A DNA stretch of 64,000 nt from JBBDWJ01 sp963824095 (GCA_963824095.1 CAWGNS010000007.1:248001-312000), one strand, 5' to 3'; shown: positions 51,868 to 60,081, counted from the stretch's first letter. Program-made: numbers and translations. Notes: a model not told the origin generated them from the sequence alone.

Positions 51868-52443
51868 TTAGGGATTTCGAGGAGCCGGTAGCATATTGCG
51901 GATGGCGGCGATACGCCAGGTATCGTCGCGGGTCATCAGGAAGGTGCTCCACATCTTGCGCGCTGTTTCGCCGTTGGGGTTGACGATTTCGTAGCGCGCA
52001 TCGGCGAGCGCCACGCCTGGCGCCACGAAGCGAATGGTTTCGACCGTTAGGGTTCGCTTGCCGGGGTTGTTTTCCGAGCTGCCCAGCGTCCCCGACACCA
52101 ACTCGTCGCGGCCGCGGCGCCACTGCCCGGTGGAGACGAGCTGATCGGCGTCTTTGGTGAACAAGGCTTCGACCGCCTTAGGGTCGCGATGCTCGCGGGC
52201 GTCGAGATACTTTTGGACCACGCCGCGAATGGCCGCCTCGTCGCCGGCCGTGCTCTGCGCAAACGCCGCGCCGGCGCTCAACGCGCCGAGCACCAGAACC
52301 GCGGAAACCGCCGCCGCGAATGCCCTAGCCGCGAAAGGCCTCGTCGCGAAAGGCCCGCCCGCGAAAGGCCCGGGCGCGAGAACACTCATGCGGCCACGGC
52401 GCAGATTCACCCTGCGGCACAACATCAGCAAACCGCGCATCAT
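51868..52443 (-). CDS. SnoaL-like/DUF4440 secreted protein
   Basis: A 191-residue protein. A signal peptide (VSAVLVLGALSAGAAFAQ) is followed by a SnoaL/SgcJ-type cone-fold domain: DEAAIRGVVQKYLDAREHRD, EALFTKDADQL, then MTRDDTWRIAAIRNM. GGAGG 5 nt before ATG 52443 supports that start; a shorter start at 52389 also gives a signal peptide. Between start and signal peptide lies a tandem repeat encoding PFAGGPFATRPFAARAFA. Ligand unknown. Confidence 0.7.
   Translation of the reverse strand: MMRGLLMLCRRVNLRRGRMSVLAPGPFAGGPFATRPFAARAFAAAVSAVLVLGALSAGAAFAQSTAGDEAAIRGVVQKYLDAREHRDPKAVEALFTKDADQLVSTGQWRRGRDELVSGTLGSSENNPGKRTLTVETIRFVAPGVALADARYEIVNPNGETARKMWSTFLMTRDDTWRIAAIRNMLPAPRNP
52325..52378 (-). 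repeat. 15-nt tandem repeat in the SnoaL-like gene
   Basis: Three to four units with core GCGAAAGGCC at a 15-base period, kept in frame and encoding PFAxx units just before the signal peptide. It probably arose by slippage and could vary the N-terminal length. Confidence 0.55.
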
Positions 52444-52534
52444 CGCATCCTCCACTCCGGGAACAAGCCCCAGATCCAGACACATCCCAGAAATCCACAT
52501 CCCGGGAAATCCGTAGTGTCTCAGTTTGACGCCT

Positions 52535-52603
52535 CATGTGGCGCGGGCCTCTGGCTCGATCTGGCGCCGCCTCCGACCCATGTGGCGCGGGCACATCGAG
52601 CCA
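52535..52603. repeat. Degenerate R5 fragment
   Basis: Two direct ATGTGGCGCGGGC segments about 45 bases apart with CTCGAT and ATCGAG in inverted order, in the gap before the Gfo/Idh gene. Confidence 0.4.
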
Positions 52604-52719
52604 AAGTTTAGCAAGCGCAACGCCGCAACCAACACCGCGCCGGGGCAAGCCCAACCAAACAGGCGTATCCGCACCAATCCCGGATCAACCGATCAACCGA
52701 TCAACCGAACCACCGCTAC

Positions 52720-54048
52720 TCACGCCTTCTGGCGTTCCTTCTCGAAGTCCCAGAACGCCATCTCGCCCTTGCGGGCCGAGTAGTTGATGAGGTGGGCGCA
52801 GGCGGCGGCGCGGTGGCCGATCAGCGCCGACTCCACCGGCTGCTCGCGCGTGCGCACGCTGTGGAAGAAATGCCCCAGGTGCAGCACATCGGCGCTGAGG
52901 CCGACCTCGGTGTATTGTTCGGAGCCGCTGAATAGCTGCGGCGGGTTGGTCTCGGGCAGCTCTTCCTTGCGGATTTTCGGATCCTCGTAGTACTTCCGCT
53001 GCATGTCGCTGGCCCAGGCATTGGTGATCCAGGTGTTGTCCTCGTGGACCTGCTCGGGCGCGAAGTGCAAACCGTTGTAGCCGATGGTGAGCGTTCCTTC
53101 GGTCCCCAGAATCTGGAACCCCGCCTCGGCCGACGATTGGTTATTGAACGTCGAGCTGAGGTTGACCACAAAGCCTTCGGGGTATTCGAGGATGCCGTTG
53201 ATGGTATCGGGAACGTTGCGGCTTTCCTTCCAGCGGTAGAGCTCGCCCATCGCCACGATCTTGGACGGCATTTTGGCGTTCATGATGTAGTGGATCGTGG
53301 TGCAGAGGTGGACGAACAGGTCGGTGGCGATGCCGCCCGAATATTCCGAATAGCAACGCCAGCGGAAGAAGCGCTCGAGATCGATGGGGCGCTTCTGGCT
53401 CGAGCCCAGGAACATATCCCAGTCGACGGTCTTGGCCGAAGCGTCGGGCGGAATCGGATAGATCCAGGCGCCGCTGGCGGTGTTGCGGTTGTAGCTGGCG
53501 CGGATCATGGTCACCTTGCCGAGCTTGCCCGACTGGATGATCTCGCGCGCTTTTTGCTGCGTCAGCGAGCTGATACCCTGGCTGCCGACCTGCAGAATTT
53601 TGCCGCTCTTTTTGACGGCGGCGATGATTTCGAGACCTTCATCGATGGTGTAGGTCAGCGGCTTTTCGCAATAAACGTCTTTACCCGCTTCGAGGGCTTC
53701 GATGACGCATTGTTTGTGGAGGTGATCGGGGGTGGCGATGGTGACGGCGTCGATCGAGGGGTCGCCAAGAATCGTGCGGTGGTCCGGGGCGATTTTGGCC
53801 TTGCCCCCGGTGCGCTCGACGGCGCGCTCGAGGCGGCCCTGGTAGGCGTCGCAGACGGCGACGATCTCGGTCCCCTGATTGGCCTTGATGGCTTCCAGAA
53901 GCTCCTGGGCGCGCGAGCCGACGGCAATCATGCCGACGCGAATGCGGTCGTTGGCGGCGACGGCCGCTGCCGCGGGGCTGGCTGCCGCGGCCACTCCCAG
54001 GGCTCCGGCGCCACCCAGAAAAGTCCGTCGGGTCAGGTTATTCGACAT
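52720..54048 (-). CDS. Gfo/Idh/MocA-family oxidoreductase, Tat-exported
   Basis: A 442-residue NAD(P)-binding sugar-type dehydrogenase. The Tat signal is SNNLTRRTFLGGAGALGVAA. The Rossmann part starts RIRVGMIAVGSRAQELLEAI; EKPLTY is the conserved loop (Lys for catalysis), then SYNRNTASGAWIYPIPPDAS and GGIATDLFVHLCTTIHYIM (His of the active site). GGAGG lies 8 nt before the ATG. Such exported members are common in Acidobacteriota and Planctomycetota and act on sugars or glycosides; the substrate is unknown. Confidence 0.92.
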   Translation of the reverse strand: MSNNLTRRTFLGGAGALGVAAAASPAAAAVAANDRIRVGMIAVGSRAQELLEAIKANQGTEIVAVCDAYQGRLERAVERTGGKAKIAPDHRTILGDPSIDAVTIATPDHLHKQCVIEALEAGKDVYCEKPLTYTIDEGLEIIAAVKKSGKILQVGSQGISSLTQQKAREIIQSGKLGKVTMIRASYNRNTASGAWIYPIPPDASAKTVDWDMFLGSSQKRPIDLERFFRWRCYSEYSGGIATDLFVHLCTTIHYIMNAKMPSKIVAMGELYRWKESRNVPDTINGILEYPEGFVVNLSSTFNNQSSAEAGFQILGTEGTLTIGYNGLHFAPEQVHEDNTWITNAWASDMQRKYYEDPKIRKEELPETNPPQLFSGSEQYTEVGLSADVLHLGHFFHSVRTREQPVESALIGHRAAACAHLINYSARKGEMAFWDFEKERQKA

Positions 54049-54184
54049 ACAAAAGCCTCCATTTTTTCTGCGTCTACCCTGTGGCCATTATATCGCGCAA
54101 GTTACGGCCGAACGCAGCTGGCGGCCGTTCGGCGACGCGCCGCGCGGTGAACCGCGGAGGGCGTACACCGGCGGGGCGAAGGAA

Positions 54185-55705
54185 CTAGGAGCGGGATTCG
54201 ACGGGCTGCTCGGGAGCCTGCTCGGGGGTCTGCTCGACCTCGGCGGGAACCTGGGCGCCGTCGGATGCGGCCTGTTTTTCGGCAGCGGCGTCGGGCTCGG
54301 GGTCTTTGGCTTCGGTCGCGCCGGTTTCGGTTTCCGACGGCTCGGCTTGGGCGTCGGATGGCACGGGTCTGGTTTCGGCGTCCGCGGCGGTGTTCGTTCC
54401 GGCTTGGGCGCCGGCTTTGGGGGAAGCCGTGCCCGCGGTGCCGCTGAGGCTGAGGTGGAAGCAGTAATTGTCTTGCCACAGAAAGTACTGCTGCCAACGA
54501 TAGAACGAGTCGGGCTCGGTCCGGGGCCCTTCGAGCAGTTTGGGCAAGCCCAGCAGCACGTCGATCTTGCGGTTGGTACAGGAGTTCTTCACGCGGCCGC
54601 CGACGACATTGAGGATCTCGCCGATGCCACTCATCAGGAACTCGTTGTCGACTTCGGAGGCGCTTTCCCCCAGCATGGTGTTGCATAGCTCGACGGCGAA
54701 AGAACGCTGGCAGCGCAGGTCGACGAGCAGGTCGAATTCGCCGTTTTCGGCACGCAGGTCGATCGTGCAGAACAGGTCGGGGTCGCCGCCGCTGGGCTCG
54801 GCGAGCGGGACCGGCTCGAAGCCGGTCATCATGCCCAAAGCCTGGCGGACGGCGGTCATGATCTCGGGCTCGAGCGCTTTCAACCAGGGCTCGTCGCCGC
54901 CCACCGCCGAAGCGCCGGCCACCAGCTTGGCGACCTGGCTCGCGAAAGTTTCGGGCACGAAGGTGCGCACAACCTGGCCGGCAAAAGCTTTATCGAGGGA
55001 GCTGAGCCGTGTGTCGGTAATCAGGCAAACTTTGCCGTGGCGCGACTGCGCCAGCGCCAGAACCTTCTTCCCCAGCATCTCAAACGGCAAGCCGGGCAGC
55101 GTCGACGACAGCATGATCAGGTCGGGTTCGTTCTTGAGGACGTGGACGAGAGTCTCGGCGGCGGTGCGGGACGCGATGCCACGAAAGCGGCCGGCGAGCG
55201 CTGAGACGGCGAAATCGCAGAAATTCGGATCGGGGTCGGCGATCAGGATGGTGGCCAGATCGCTGTGCCGCAGGCGCTCCCGCTTCTTCTCGCGGGCGCG
55301 ATTGACGATCTGGTGCAGGCGATCGACCACCGAGTCGTAGCGCAGCGGCTTGAGGATATAGTCGGCGACGCCGAGCGAGATGATGTCGTGGACCTTCTGC
55401 TCGGAGGCCAACTGGGTCGCCACGACCACCTCGATGTCGCCGTAAGTGGGGTCGCTGCGGATCAGCGACAGGGTCTCAGTGCCGTCGAGCACCGGCATCA
55501 TCAGGTCGAGCACCACCAGGTCGAACTCTTCGGCGGCCATGGCTTCGAGGGCTTCCAGGCCGTTGCTGGCCTCGACCACATGGCCGTCAAAGCCGCGCTC
55601 AATCCAACGCCGCAGCAGGCGGCGCCCGGTGGATTCGTCGTCCACCAGCAACACTTTGGGCGGCTCGCTCTCGCTGAGCACCGCCGGACCGCTCCTGGTC
55701 GGCAT
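54185..55705 (-). CDS. Response-regulator protein: REC, degenerate REC, CheX-like domain, acidic tail
   Basis: A 506-residue cytosolic protein. The receiver (about 15-135) has VLLVDDE and phospho-acceptor D67 in LVVLDLMMPVLDG. A second receiver-like domain (about 147-265) starts TILIADPDPN but the acceptor position is Ser (LIMLSSTLPG), so it cannot be phosphorylated there. A CheX/CheC-like domain follows (about 275-425, NEFLMSGIGEILNVVGGRVK, resembling the phosphatase family that dephosphorylates CheY-P). The tail (about 430-506) is Glu/Pro/Ala-rich and disordered. Such a fusion could reset its own or another receiver in chemotaxis. No kinase is adjacent. Confidence 0.82.
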   Translation of the reverse strand: MPTRSGPAVLSESEPPKVLLVDDESTGRRLLRRWIERGFDGHVVEASNGLEALEAMAAEEFDLVVLDLMMPVLDGTETLSLIRSDPTYGDIEVVVATQLASEQKVHDIISLGVADYILKPLRYDSVVDRLHQIVNRAREKKRERLRHSDLATILIADPDPNFCDFAVSALAGRFRGIASRTAAETLVHVLKNEPDLIMLSSTLPGLPFEMLGKKVLALAQSRHGKVCLITDTRLSSLDKAFAGQVVRTFVPETFASQVAKLVAGASAVGGDEPWLKALEPEIMTAVRQALGMMTGFEPVPLAEPSGGDPDLFCTIDLRAENGEFDLLVDLRCQRSFAVELCNTMLGESASEVDNEFLMSGIGEILNVVGGRVKNSCTNRKIDVLLGLPKLLEGPRTEPDSFYRWQQYFLWQDNYCFHLSLSGTAGTASPKAGAQAGTNTAADAETRPVPSDAQAEPSETETGATEAKDPEPDAAAEKQAASDGAQVPAEVEQTPEQAPEQPVESRS

Positions 55706-56408
55706 GGTTTTGGATTCGATCCCGTGGCACGGTGCAAGCAGATGGCCGCGGCAGAATTCCGCGCCGCCGGCGACACCTACACCCTAATCCTTATCGGCCT
55801 GGGGCCCCCAGAACGTTACGGTTTCCTGGATTCCGGCCGAGTTGGCTGGCGCGCCCGGTTTTGGGGGCCGGCGAGGCTGCCGCTTCACGGTTAAAGCTCC
55901 TTCGGCGGGAGCCGGAGTTGCTCTTTCCGGCGGGTGCTATGCCGCTCTCCTACGACCGCGAGCGCTCGCGATGCGGTTTGAAACAGGCCCGATGAGGCAC
56001 GGCAGGACTGCTGGCGGGTGGTGCGCGAACCCGGCGGCGCGCCCGCCAAGCTCGCGAAAGTAAGCCGATCGAAGGTTGGCCGACGGACGACGTAGTGTGC
56101 ACCAACAGCCTCAGACTAATGCTTTACTACCTTTTTCCAGGACAAAAGATAAAGCGCAAATGAATTTAATTCCTGATTCCATGAATCAATCTAAGATAAA
56201 CACAGTAATTTATTTTTTATTCCTTGACCAGCCCAAAGGAAGGTGATATACATTGGCGTGCTGTCGCTCGGCTGGACGGGCTCATTGAGACATTCCCCAC
56301 CGGAAATCCATCCGGCTCCACGGTAAGACGGTTTCGCGATCGGCCCGGCCGGCACGGCAGACTTGCGCCAGGGACTTGCACTCACAGTGTTTCGAGAGGA
56401 CTCAAGAC
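55706..56408. other. 703-base gap with an AT-rich island and promoter
   Basis: The first 390 bases are GC-rich with no gene seen. From about 56110 to 56250 the sequence is strikingly AT-rich (for example AATTTAATTC, TAATTTATTTTTTATTCC), unlike the surrounding DNA. It ends in the promoter candidate at 56224-56252 ahead of the M43 gene. The contrast may indicate transfer or a regulated promoter. Confidence 0.6.
56224..56252 (+). promoter_or_regulatory. Sigma-70-type promoter candidate for the M43 gene
   Basis: TTGACC (56224-56229), 17 bases, then TATACA (56247-56252). This gives a good -35 match and consensus spacing, with an AT-rich upstream element. Transcription would begin near 56259, leaving a leader of about 150 nt before the ATG at 56409. 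Confidence 0.6.
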
Positions 56409-58106
56409 ATGGCAAAAAAAGCCGCCACCAACGGCGAGGCCCAGCCGCCTCCGCCCACCGTACGCACCTGCGGCACAATGCAGGTCCATCAGCGCCTACT
56501 GCGAACCGTCGCCGGATACCGCGAGGCGCGCGACGCCAGCGAGAATCATGCGCTGCGCGCCGCCTTCATGCCGCTGTCGGGCCGCACCGGCTGCACCAAG
56601 ATTCCGGTCGTGGTGCATGTGGTTCACCACACCGCCGCGCAGAACATTTCCGATGCGCAGATTCATAGCCAGATCGACGTGCTAACCGCCGATTTCCGGA
56701 AAAAGAACGGCGATGTCGGCTCGGTTCCGGCCGCGTTTGCGCCCCTGGCGACCGATGTCCGTATCGAGTTTGAACTGGCAACGACCGATCCTTCGGGCAA
56801 CCCCACCAACGGCATTACGCGCACATCGACCAACACAACGGGCTTTACCGACGACGATGCCGTGAAATCGGCGGCCAGCGGCGGCGCTGACCCCTGGCCG
56901 AGCGACAAATACCTCAATATCTGGGTGTGCCAGCTCAGCGGCGGCCTGCTAGGCTACGCGCAGTTTCCGGGCGGGCCGGCGGCGACCGATGGCGTCGTCA
57001 TTCTGCATTCGGCGTTCGGCACCACCGGCACGGCGGCGGCGCCTTTCAACCTGGGCCGTAGTGCGACTCACGAAGTGGGCCATTGGCTCAACCTGCGCCA
57101 CATCTGGGGCGACGACGGCACGGGCTGCTCGGGCAGCGACTTCGTTTCCGACACTCCCAACCAGGGCGGCCCGAATTTCGGCGTCCCGGCCTTTCCTCAT
57201 GTGAGCTGCGGCAACGCGCCCAACGGCGACATGTTCATGAACTACATGGACTATGTCGACGATGCCGCCATGGTGATGTTTTCGGCGGGACAAGTCAGCC
57301 GCATGCAGGCGACTCTCGACGGGCTGCGCAGCTCGATCGGCACCCCGACACCCTGTGGCGCCAAAGCGCTCCCCAAAGAAGGGGGCAAGGAACTGCCTAA
57401 GGACGTCATCAAAGAGCCGCCCAAGGACACGCCCAAAGATCTGCCCAAGGACATCGTCAAGGATCTTCCCAAGGACCCGCCGAAAGATCCTCCCAAGGAT
57501 CTGCCGAAAGATCTGCCGAAAGATCCCCCCAAGGACATTCCCAAGGATCTGCCCAAAGACCTGCCGAAGGACCTGCACAAGGATCCGCCGAAAGAATTCC
57601 CGAAAGACCTGCACAAGGAGTTTCCAAAAGATCCTCCCAAAGAGCTGCCCAAGGAACTGCACAAAGACTGGCCCAAGGACATCATCAAGGAGCTTCCCAA
57701 GGAGTTCTCGAAAGAGCTCCACAAGGATCTTGCCAAGGACCCTGGGATCGACCCGGGCAAGTCGCTGCCCGCGGATTTGCCGCCCAAGAGCGTGTTCGAT
57801 CCGCCCAAGTCGTTTATGGAGCCGCCCATCGATTTCCCGTTCGGGGGCGGTCCGTTCACCACGGGCCCGGTTGCAGGCGGCGCGGTGCCGTTTACGCTGG
57901 CGACGGGCGCGGGCGCTGGTGCGGGTGCGGGCGCAGCGGCCGGAAGCGGCGCGTCGCGGCAGCAAGGCGCCGCGCTGGCCAACGCCTACCAGCAGCTTCT
58001 AAGCCACTACTCGCGGCTGCACGCGATGGGGCAACTCGACGCGGCGGGGCTGGCGGCATGGCAAGAGCTGGCGGCCGCCTATCAGCGTCTGATCGCGGGC
58101 TTCTGA
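56409..58106 (+). CDS. M43 pappalysin-type metalloprotease with 31-unit Lys-Asp/Glu tetrapeptide tail
   Basis: A 565-residue protein. No standard signal peptide is present: it starts MAKKAATNGEAQPPPPTVR, then RTCGTMQVHQRLL. The protease domain (about 55-310) has the zinc motif H221-E222-V-G-H225-W-L-N-L-R-H231, HEXXHXXGXXH, and a Met-turn region MNYMDY, matching M43B. Residues about 319-445 are an uninterrupted run of 31 tetrapeptides ending in K-[D/E], mostly LPKD, PPKD, LHKD or FPKE. A Pro-rich linker, a Gly/Ala run and a helical C terminus (ANAYQQLLSHYSRLHAMGQL) follow. The next gene is a graspetide-type ATP-grasp ligase; a terminator lies between. Confidence 0.85.
   Translation: MAKKAATNGEAQPPPPTVRTCGTMQVHQRLLRTVAGYREARDASENHALRAAFMPLSGRTGCTKIPVVVHVVHHTAAQNISDAQIHSQIDVLTADFRKKNGDVGSVPAAFAPLATDVRIEFELATTDPSGNPTNGITRTSTNTTGFTDDDAVKSAASGGADPWPSDKYLNIWVCQLSGGLLGYAQFPGGPAATDGVVILHSAFGTTGTAAAPFNLGRSATHEVGHWLNLRHIWGDDGTGCSGSDFVSDTPNQGGPNFGVPAFPHVSCGNAPNGDMFMNYMDYVDDAAMVMFSAGQVSRMQATLDGLRSSIGTPTPCGAKALPKEGGKELPKDVIKEPPKDTPKDLPKDIVKDLPKDPPKDPPKDLPKDLPKDPPKDIPKDLPKDLPKDLHKDPPKEFPKDLHKEFPKDPPKELPKELHKDWPKDIIKELPKEFSKELHKDLAKDPGIDPGKSLPADLPPKSVFDPPKSFMEPPIDFPFGGGPFTTGPVAGGAVPFTLATGAGAGAGAGAAAGSGASRQQGAALANAYQQLLSHYSRLHAMGQLDAAGLAAWQELAAAYQRLIAGF
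57363..57743 (+). repeat. In-frame tetrapeptide repeat (x-x-Lys-Asp/Glu), 31 units
   Basis: Twelve-base period with strong codon variety (AAG/AAA, GAC/GAT/GAG/GAA), so the period is held at the protein level rather than by recent DNA slippage. Every unit has Lys at position 3 and Asp or Glu at position 4; positions 1-2 are mainly Leu/Pro/Ile/Phe and Pro/His. Confidence 0.9.
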
Positions 58107-58141
58107 CGCGTTCACAACCATCGACCATCCACTCCATTCGA

Positions 58142-58177
58142 CCGTGCCCGGCGCGCCATGCCGGGCACGGTTTCTTT
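58142..58177 (+). terminator. Intrinsic terminator after the M43 gene
   Basis: Perfect 11-bp stem CCGTGCCCGGC (58142-58152) and GCCGGGCACGG (58160-58170), loop GCGCCAT, then TTTCTTT. It starts 36 nt after the M43 stop and 61 nt before the ATP-grasp start, so the two genes may be separated transcriptionally or linked by partial read-through. Confidence 0.85.
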
Positions 58178-58237
58178 GAATACCGTCTATTTTTGGATCA
58201 CCGTTTTCTGGAGCACGTCGTTTCTGCGAGCACTGCC

Positions 58238-59200
58238 ATGATTCTTATCGTTAGCTTTCCCAACAACGAGCACGTCGAACAGGTACGCCGCCACCTCACG
58301 GTCGAATCGGTCGTGGTCGACACGGCCACGTTTCCGGTTTCGCTGGGGCTTTCGGCGGCAATCGGCCGTGAGCGAGAATGCCTTCAACTGGGGCTGCCGG
58401 GCGGCAAACACTTCTGCCTGTGCCGCGTGGGGGCGGTCTGGTACCGCCGCATCCGTCCCTACGGATTCCACGAAGACCTGCGCGACGAGACGTCGCGGAT
58501 GTTTGCCTGGTCCGAGGCCAACGAGGCGCTGCTGGGCACCTGGTATTCGCTGGACTGTTTTTGGATGAACCCGCCGATGGCCGACGAAGTGTCGCAGCGC
58601 AAGATCCGGCAACTGCAACTGGCGCGGCGCCTGGGGCTGTCGGTGCCCGAGACGCTGGTGACCAACGAACCCGACGCGGCGCGGCAATTCATCGAGACGC
58701 ACGGCGTCGGGCGGGTGATCCGCAAGGCGTTCCGCAACATCGCGCAGGCGCCGCGCGAGACCCATCTGCTGAGCGAACAGGATCTGCCGCTGCTCGAGAG
58801 CGTGCGCTACGCGCCGGTGATCTTCCAGCGCTTCGTGCCGGCCGATCGGGATCTTCGCGTCACCGTCGTCGGCGACGAAATCTTCGCCGCCGCCATTACG
58901 TCCGAGAGCCAATACGCGGCCGACTACCGCCCGGGGCTGGGCAGCGCGGAGGTGGTACCGTACGAATTGCCGCCGGCGGTGGCGGAAAAGCTGCTGGCGT
59001 TGATGCGCGCTTTCGGCCTGCAATACGGCGCGGTCGATTTCCGGGTGACCCCCGACGGTGATCACGTTTTTCTCGAGGTCAACCCGGTGGGCGAGTATCT
59101 GTTTATCAGCCAGCGGACCGGCCAGCCGATTCCGGCGGCGATCGCGGCCACGCTCGAGCGCCACGACCGCGAGCATGCCAAAGAACACGGGCCTTGCTGA
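58238..59200 (+). CDS. ATP-grasp ligase, MvdD/graspetide-maturase-like
   Basis: A 320-residue protein resembling MvdC/MvdD-type ATP-grasp enzymes, which join Asp/Glu side chains to Ser/Thr or Lys side chains of a precursor peptide, with ATP. The N-terminal pre-ATP-grasp domain (about 1-110) starts ILIVSFPNNEHVEQVRRHL and holds VVVDTATFPVSLGLS and VWYRRIRPYG. The linker has CFWMNPPMADEVSQRKIRQL. The ATP-grasp core has GLSVPETLVTNEPDAARQFI, ADRDLRVTVVGDEIFAAAI and metal-ligand positions E280 and N282 in LEVNPVGEYLFIS. It lies next to the M43 protein with the Lys-Asp tail. Ribosome site weak. Confidence 0.82.
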   Translation: MILIVSFPNNEHVEQVRRHLTVESVVVDTATFPVSLGLSAAIGRERECLQLGLPGGKHFCLCRVGAVWYRRIRPYGFHEDLRDETSRMFAWSEANEALLGTWYSLDCFWMNPPMADEVSQRKIRQLQLARRLGLSVPETLVTNEPDAARQFIETHGVGRVIRKAFRNIAQAPRETHLLSEQDLPLLESVRYAPVIFQRFVPADRDLRVTVVGDEIFAAAITSESQYAADYRPGLGSAEVVPYELPPAVAEKLLALMRAFGLQYGAVDFRVTPDGDHVFLEVNPVGEYLFISQRTGQPIPAAIAATLERHDREHAKEHGPC

Positions 59201-59253
59201 TTTCTCCGGATGGGACAGTCTTCAGCGTTTCGCGCCTCTGCTGACTGCTGGAA

Positions 59254-59334
59254 GGGGACAGTCACCGCGTTTCGCGCCGCAATAGAGCTGTGGCTTGTCG
59301 GAATCACGTGGCGCGAAACACGGTGACTGTCCCC
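59254..59334. repeat. R7 long inverted repeat
   Basis: Arms 59254-59278 and 59310-59334 are complementary at 24 of 25 positions (GGGGACAGTCACCGCGTTTC... and ...GAAACACGGTGACTGTCCCC), with a 31-base spacer. It forms most of the 308-base gap after the ATP-grasp gene. A single arm is at 46054. Confidence 0.75.
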
Positions 59335-59508
59335 ATGGGGCACTCTGCCGGTACCATCTCGTGTTACAACAAGCGCGTGAGAGCGACCGGCTGGTGCGCG
59401 GGGATATTCGTTGCGACGATGTTCGTTGAAGCGATCTTCCTCGCGAGGTTATCTACGGCGCGGATGTCGCCTGTCGCCGCTGCCCAGTCGGCCGAAAGGA
59501 CCCCGGCT

Positions 59509-59835
59509 ATGGCTTCCGAAGTTGAACAGCGCCTGGTGGGCGTGTGGCGCCACTCGCGCGAGGAAGATACCACGAGCGAAGCGGTGTATCGCCCCGACAG
59601 TTTCGATTTTCCGCCGGCGCGGGGGCGTACGGGATACGAATTCCGCTCCGACCATTCCTGCGACTATCTGGGGCTGTCGCCGCGCGACGGCTCGGCACGG
59701 CAGTCTTGCAGTTGGCAATTGCGCGGAGGCGCGCACCCCGAAATCGTGGTGAAATTCCCCGACGGCCGCGAAGACGTGCTGCCGCTGGTTTCGGTCGACG
59801 CCGAGCGCCTGGTCGTCCGCAAGCCGACCGACTGA
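59509..59835 (+). CDS. Small lipocalin-like hypothetical protein
   Basis: A 108-residue protein beginning MASEVEQRLVGVWRHSREED. GVWR followed by RTGYEFRSDHSCDYLGL is a beta-rich lipocalin-like pattern. AAGGACC lies about 9 nt before ATG 59509; earlier in-frame starts at 59464 or before would add a hydrophobic N terminus (WCAGIFVATMFVEAIFLARL), possibly a signal anchor. Function unknown. Confidence 0.5.
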   Translation: MASEVEQRLVGVWRHSREEDTTSEAVYRPDSFDFPPARGRTGYEFRSDHSCDYLGLSPRDGSARQSCSWQLRGGAHPEIVVKFPDGREDVLPLVSVDAERLVVRKPTD

Positions 59836-60081
59836 GAACGGGCCGTTGCGCCAAAAACCCCGAAAAGCAACGGCTCGCGGAAACAAAGCCGCGCGCGATA
59901 GAGTGCGGGCTTTGGAGAGCCGGCGGAATACCTGGGTTTTGGCCACCGCTGAGCCGAATCGCGAAAAGCGCAAGGGCTGGGAGGCTCGATGTTCACGGCG
60001 AAGGAAATCCCTGGCGGACCGGGCTGCGGAAAACCCACTCAGGCCCCGCGGTGGTCCGTCTCCTCAGAGGCTCGGTGGCGT

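Noticed and set aside
56409..58106. The KD tail as a collagen-like or histone-like DNA-binding region
   Set aside because: Equal numbers of acidic and basic residues make nucleic-acid binding unlikely, and there is no Gly-x-y pattern.
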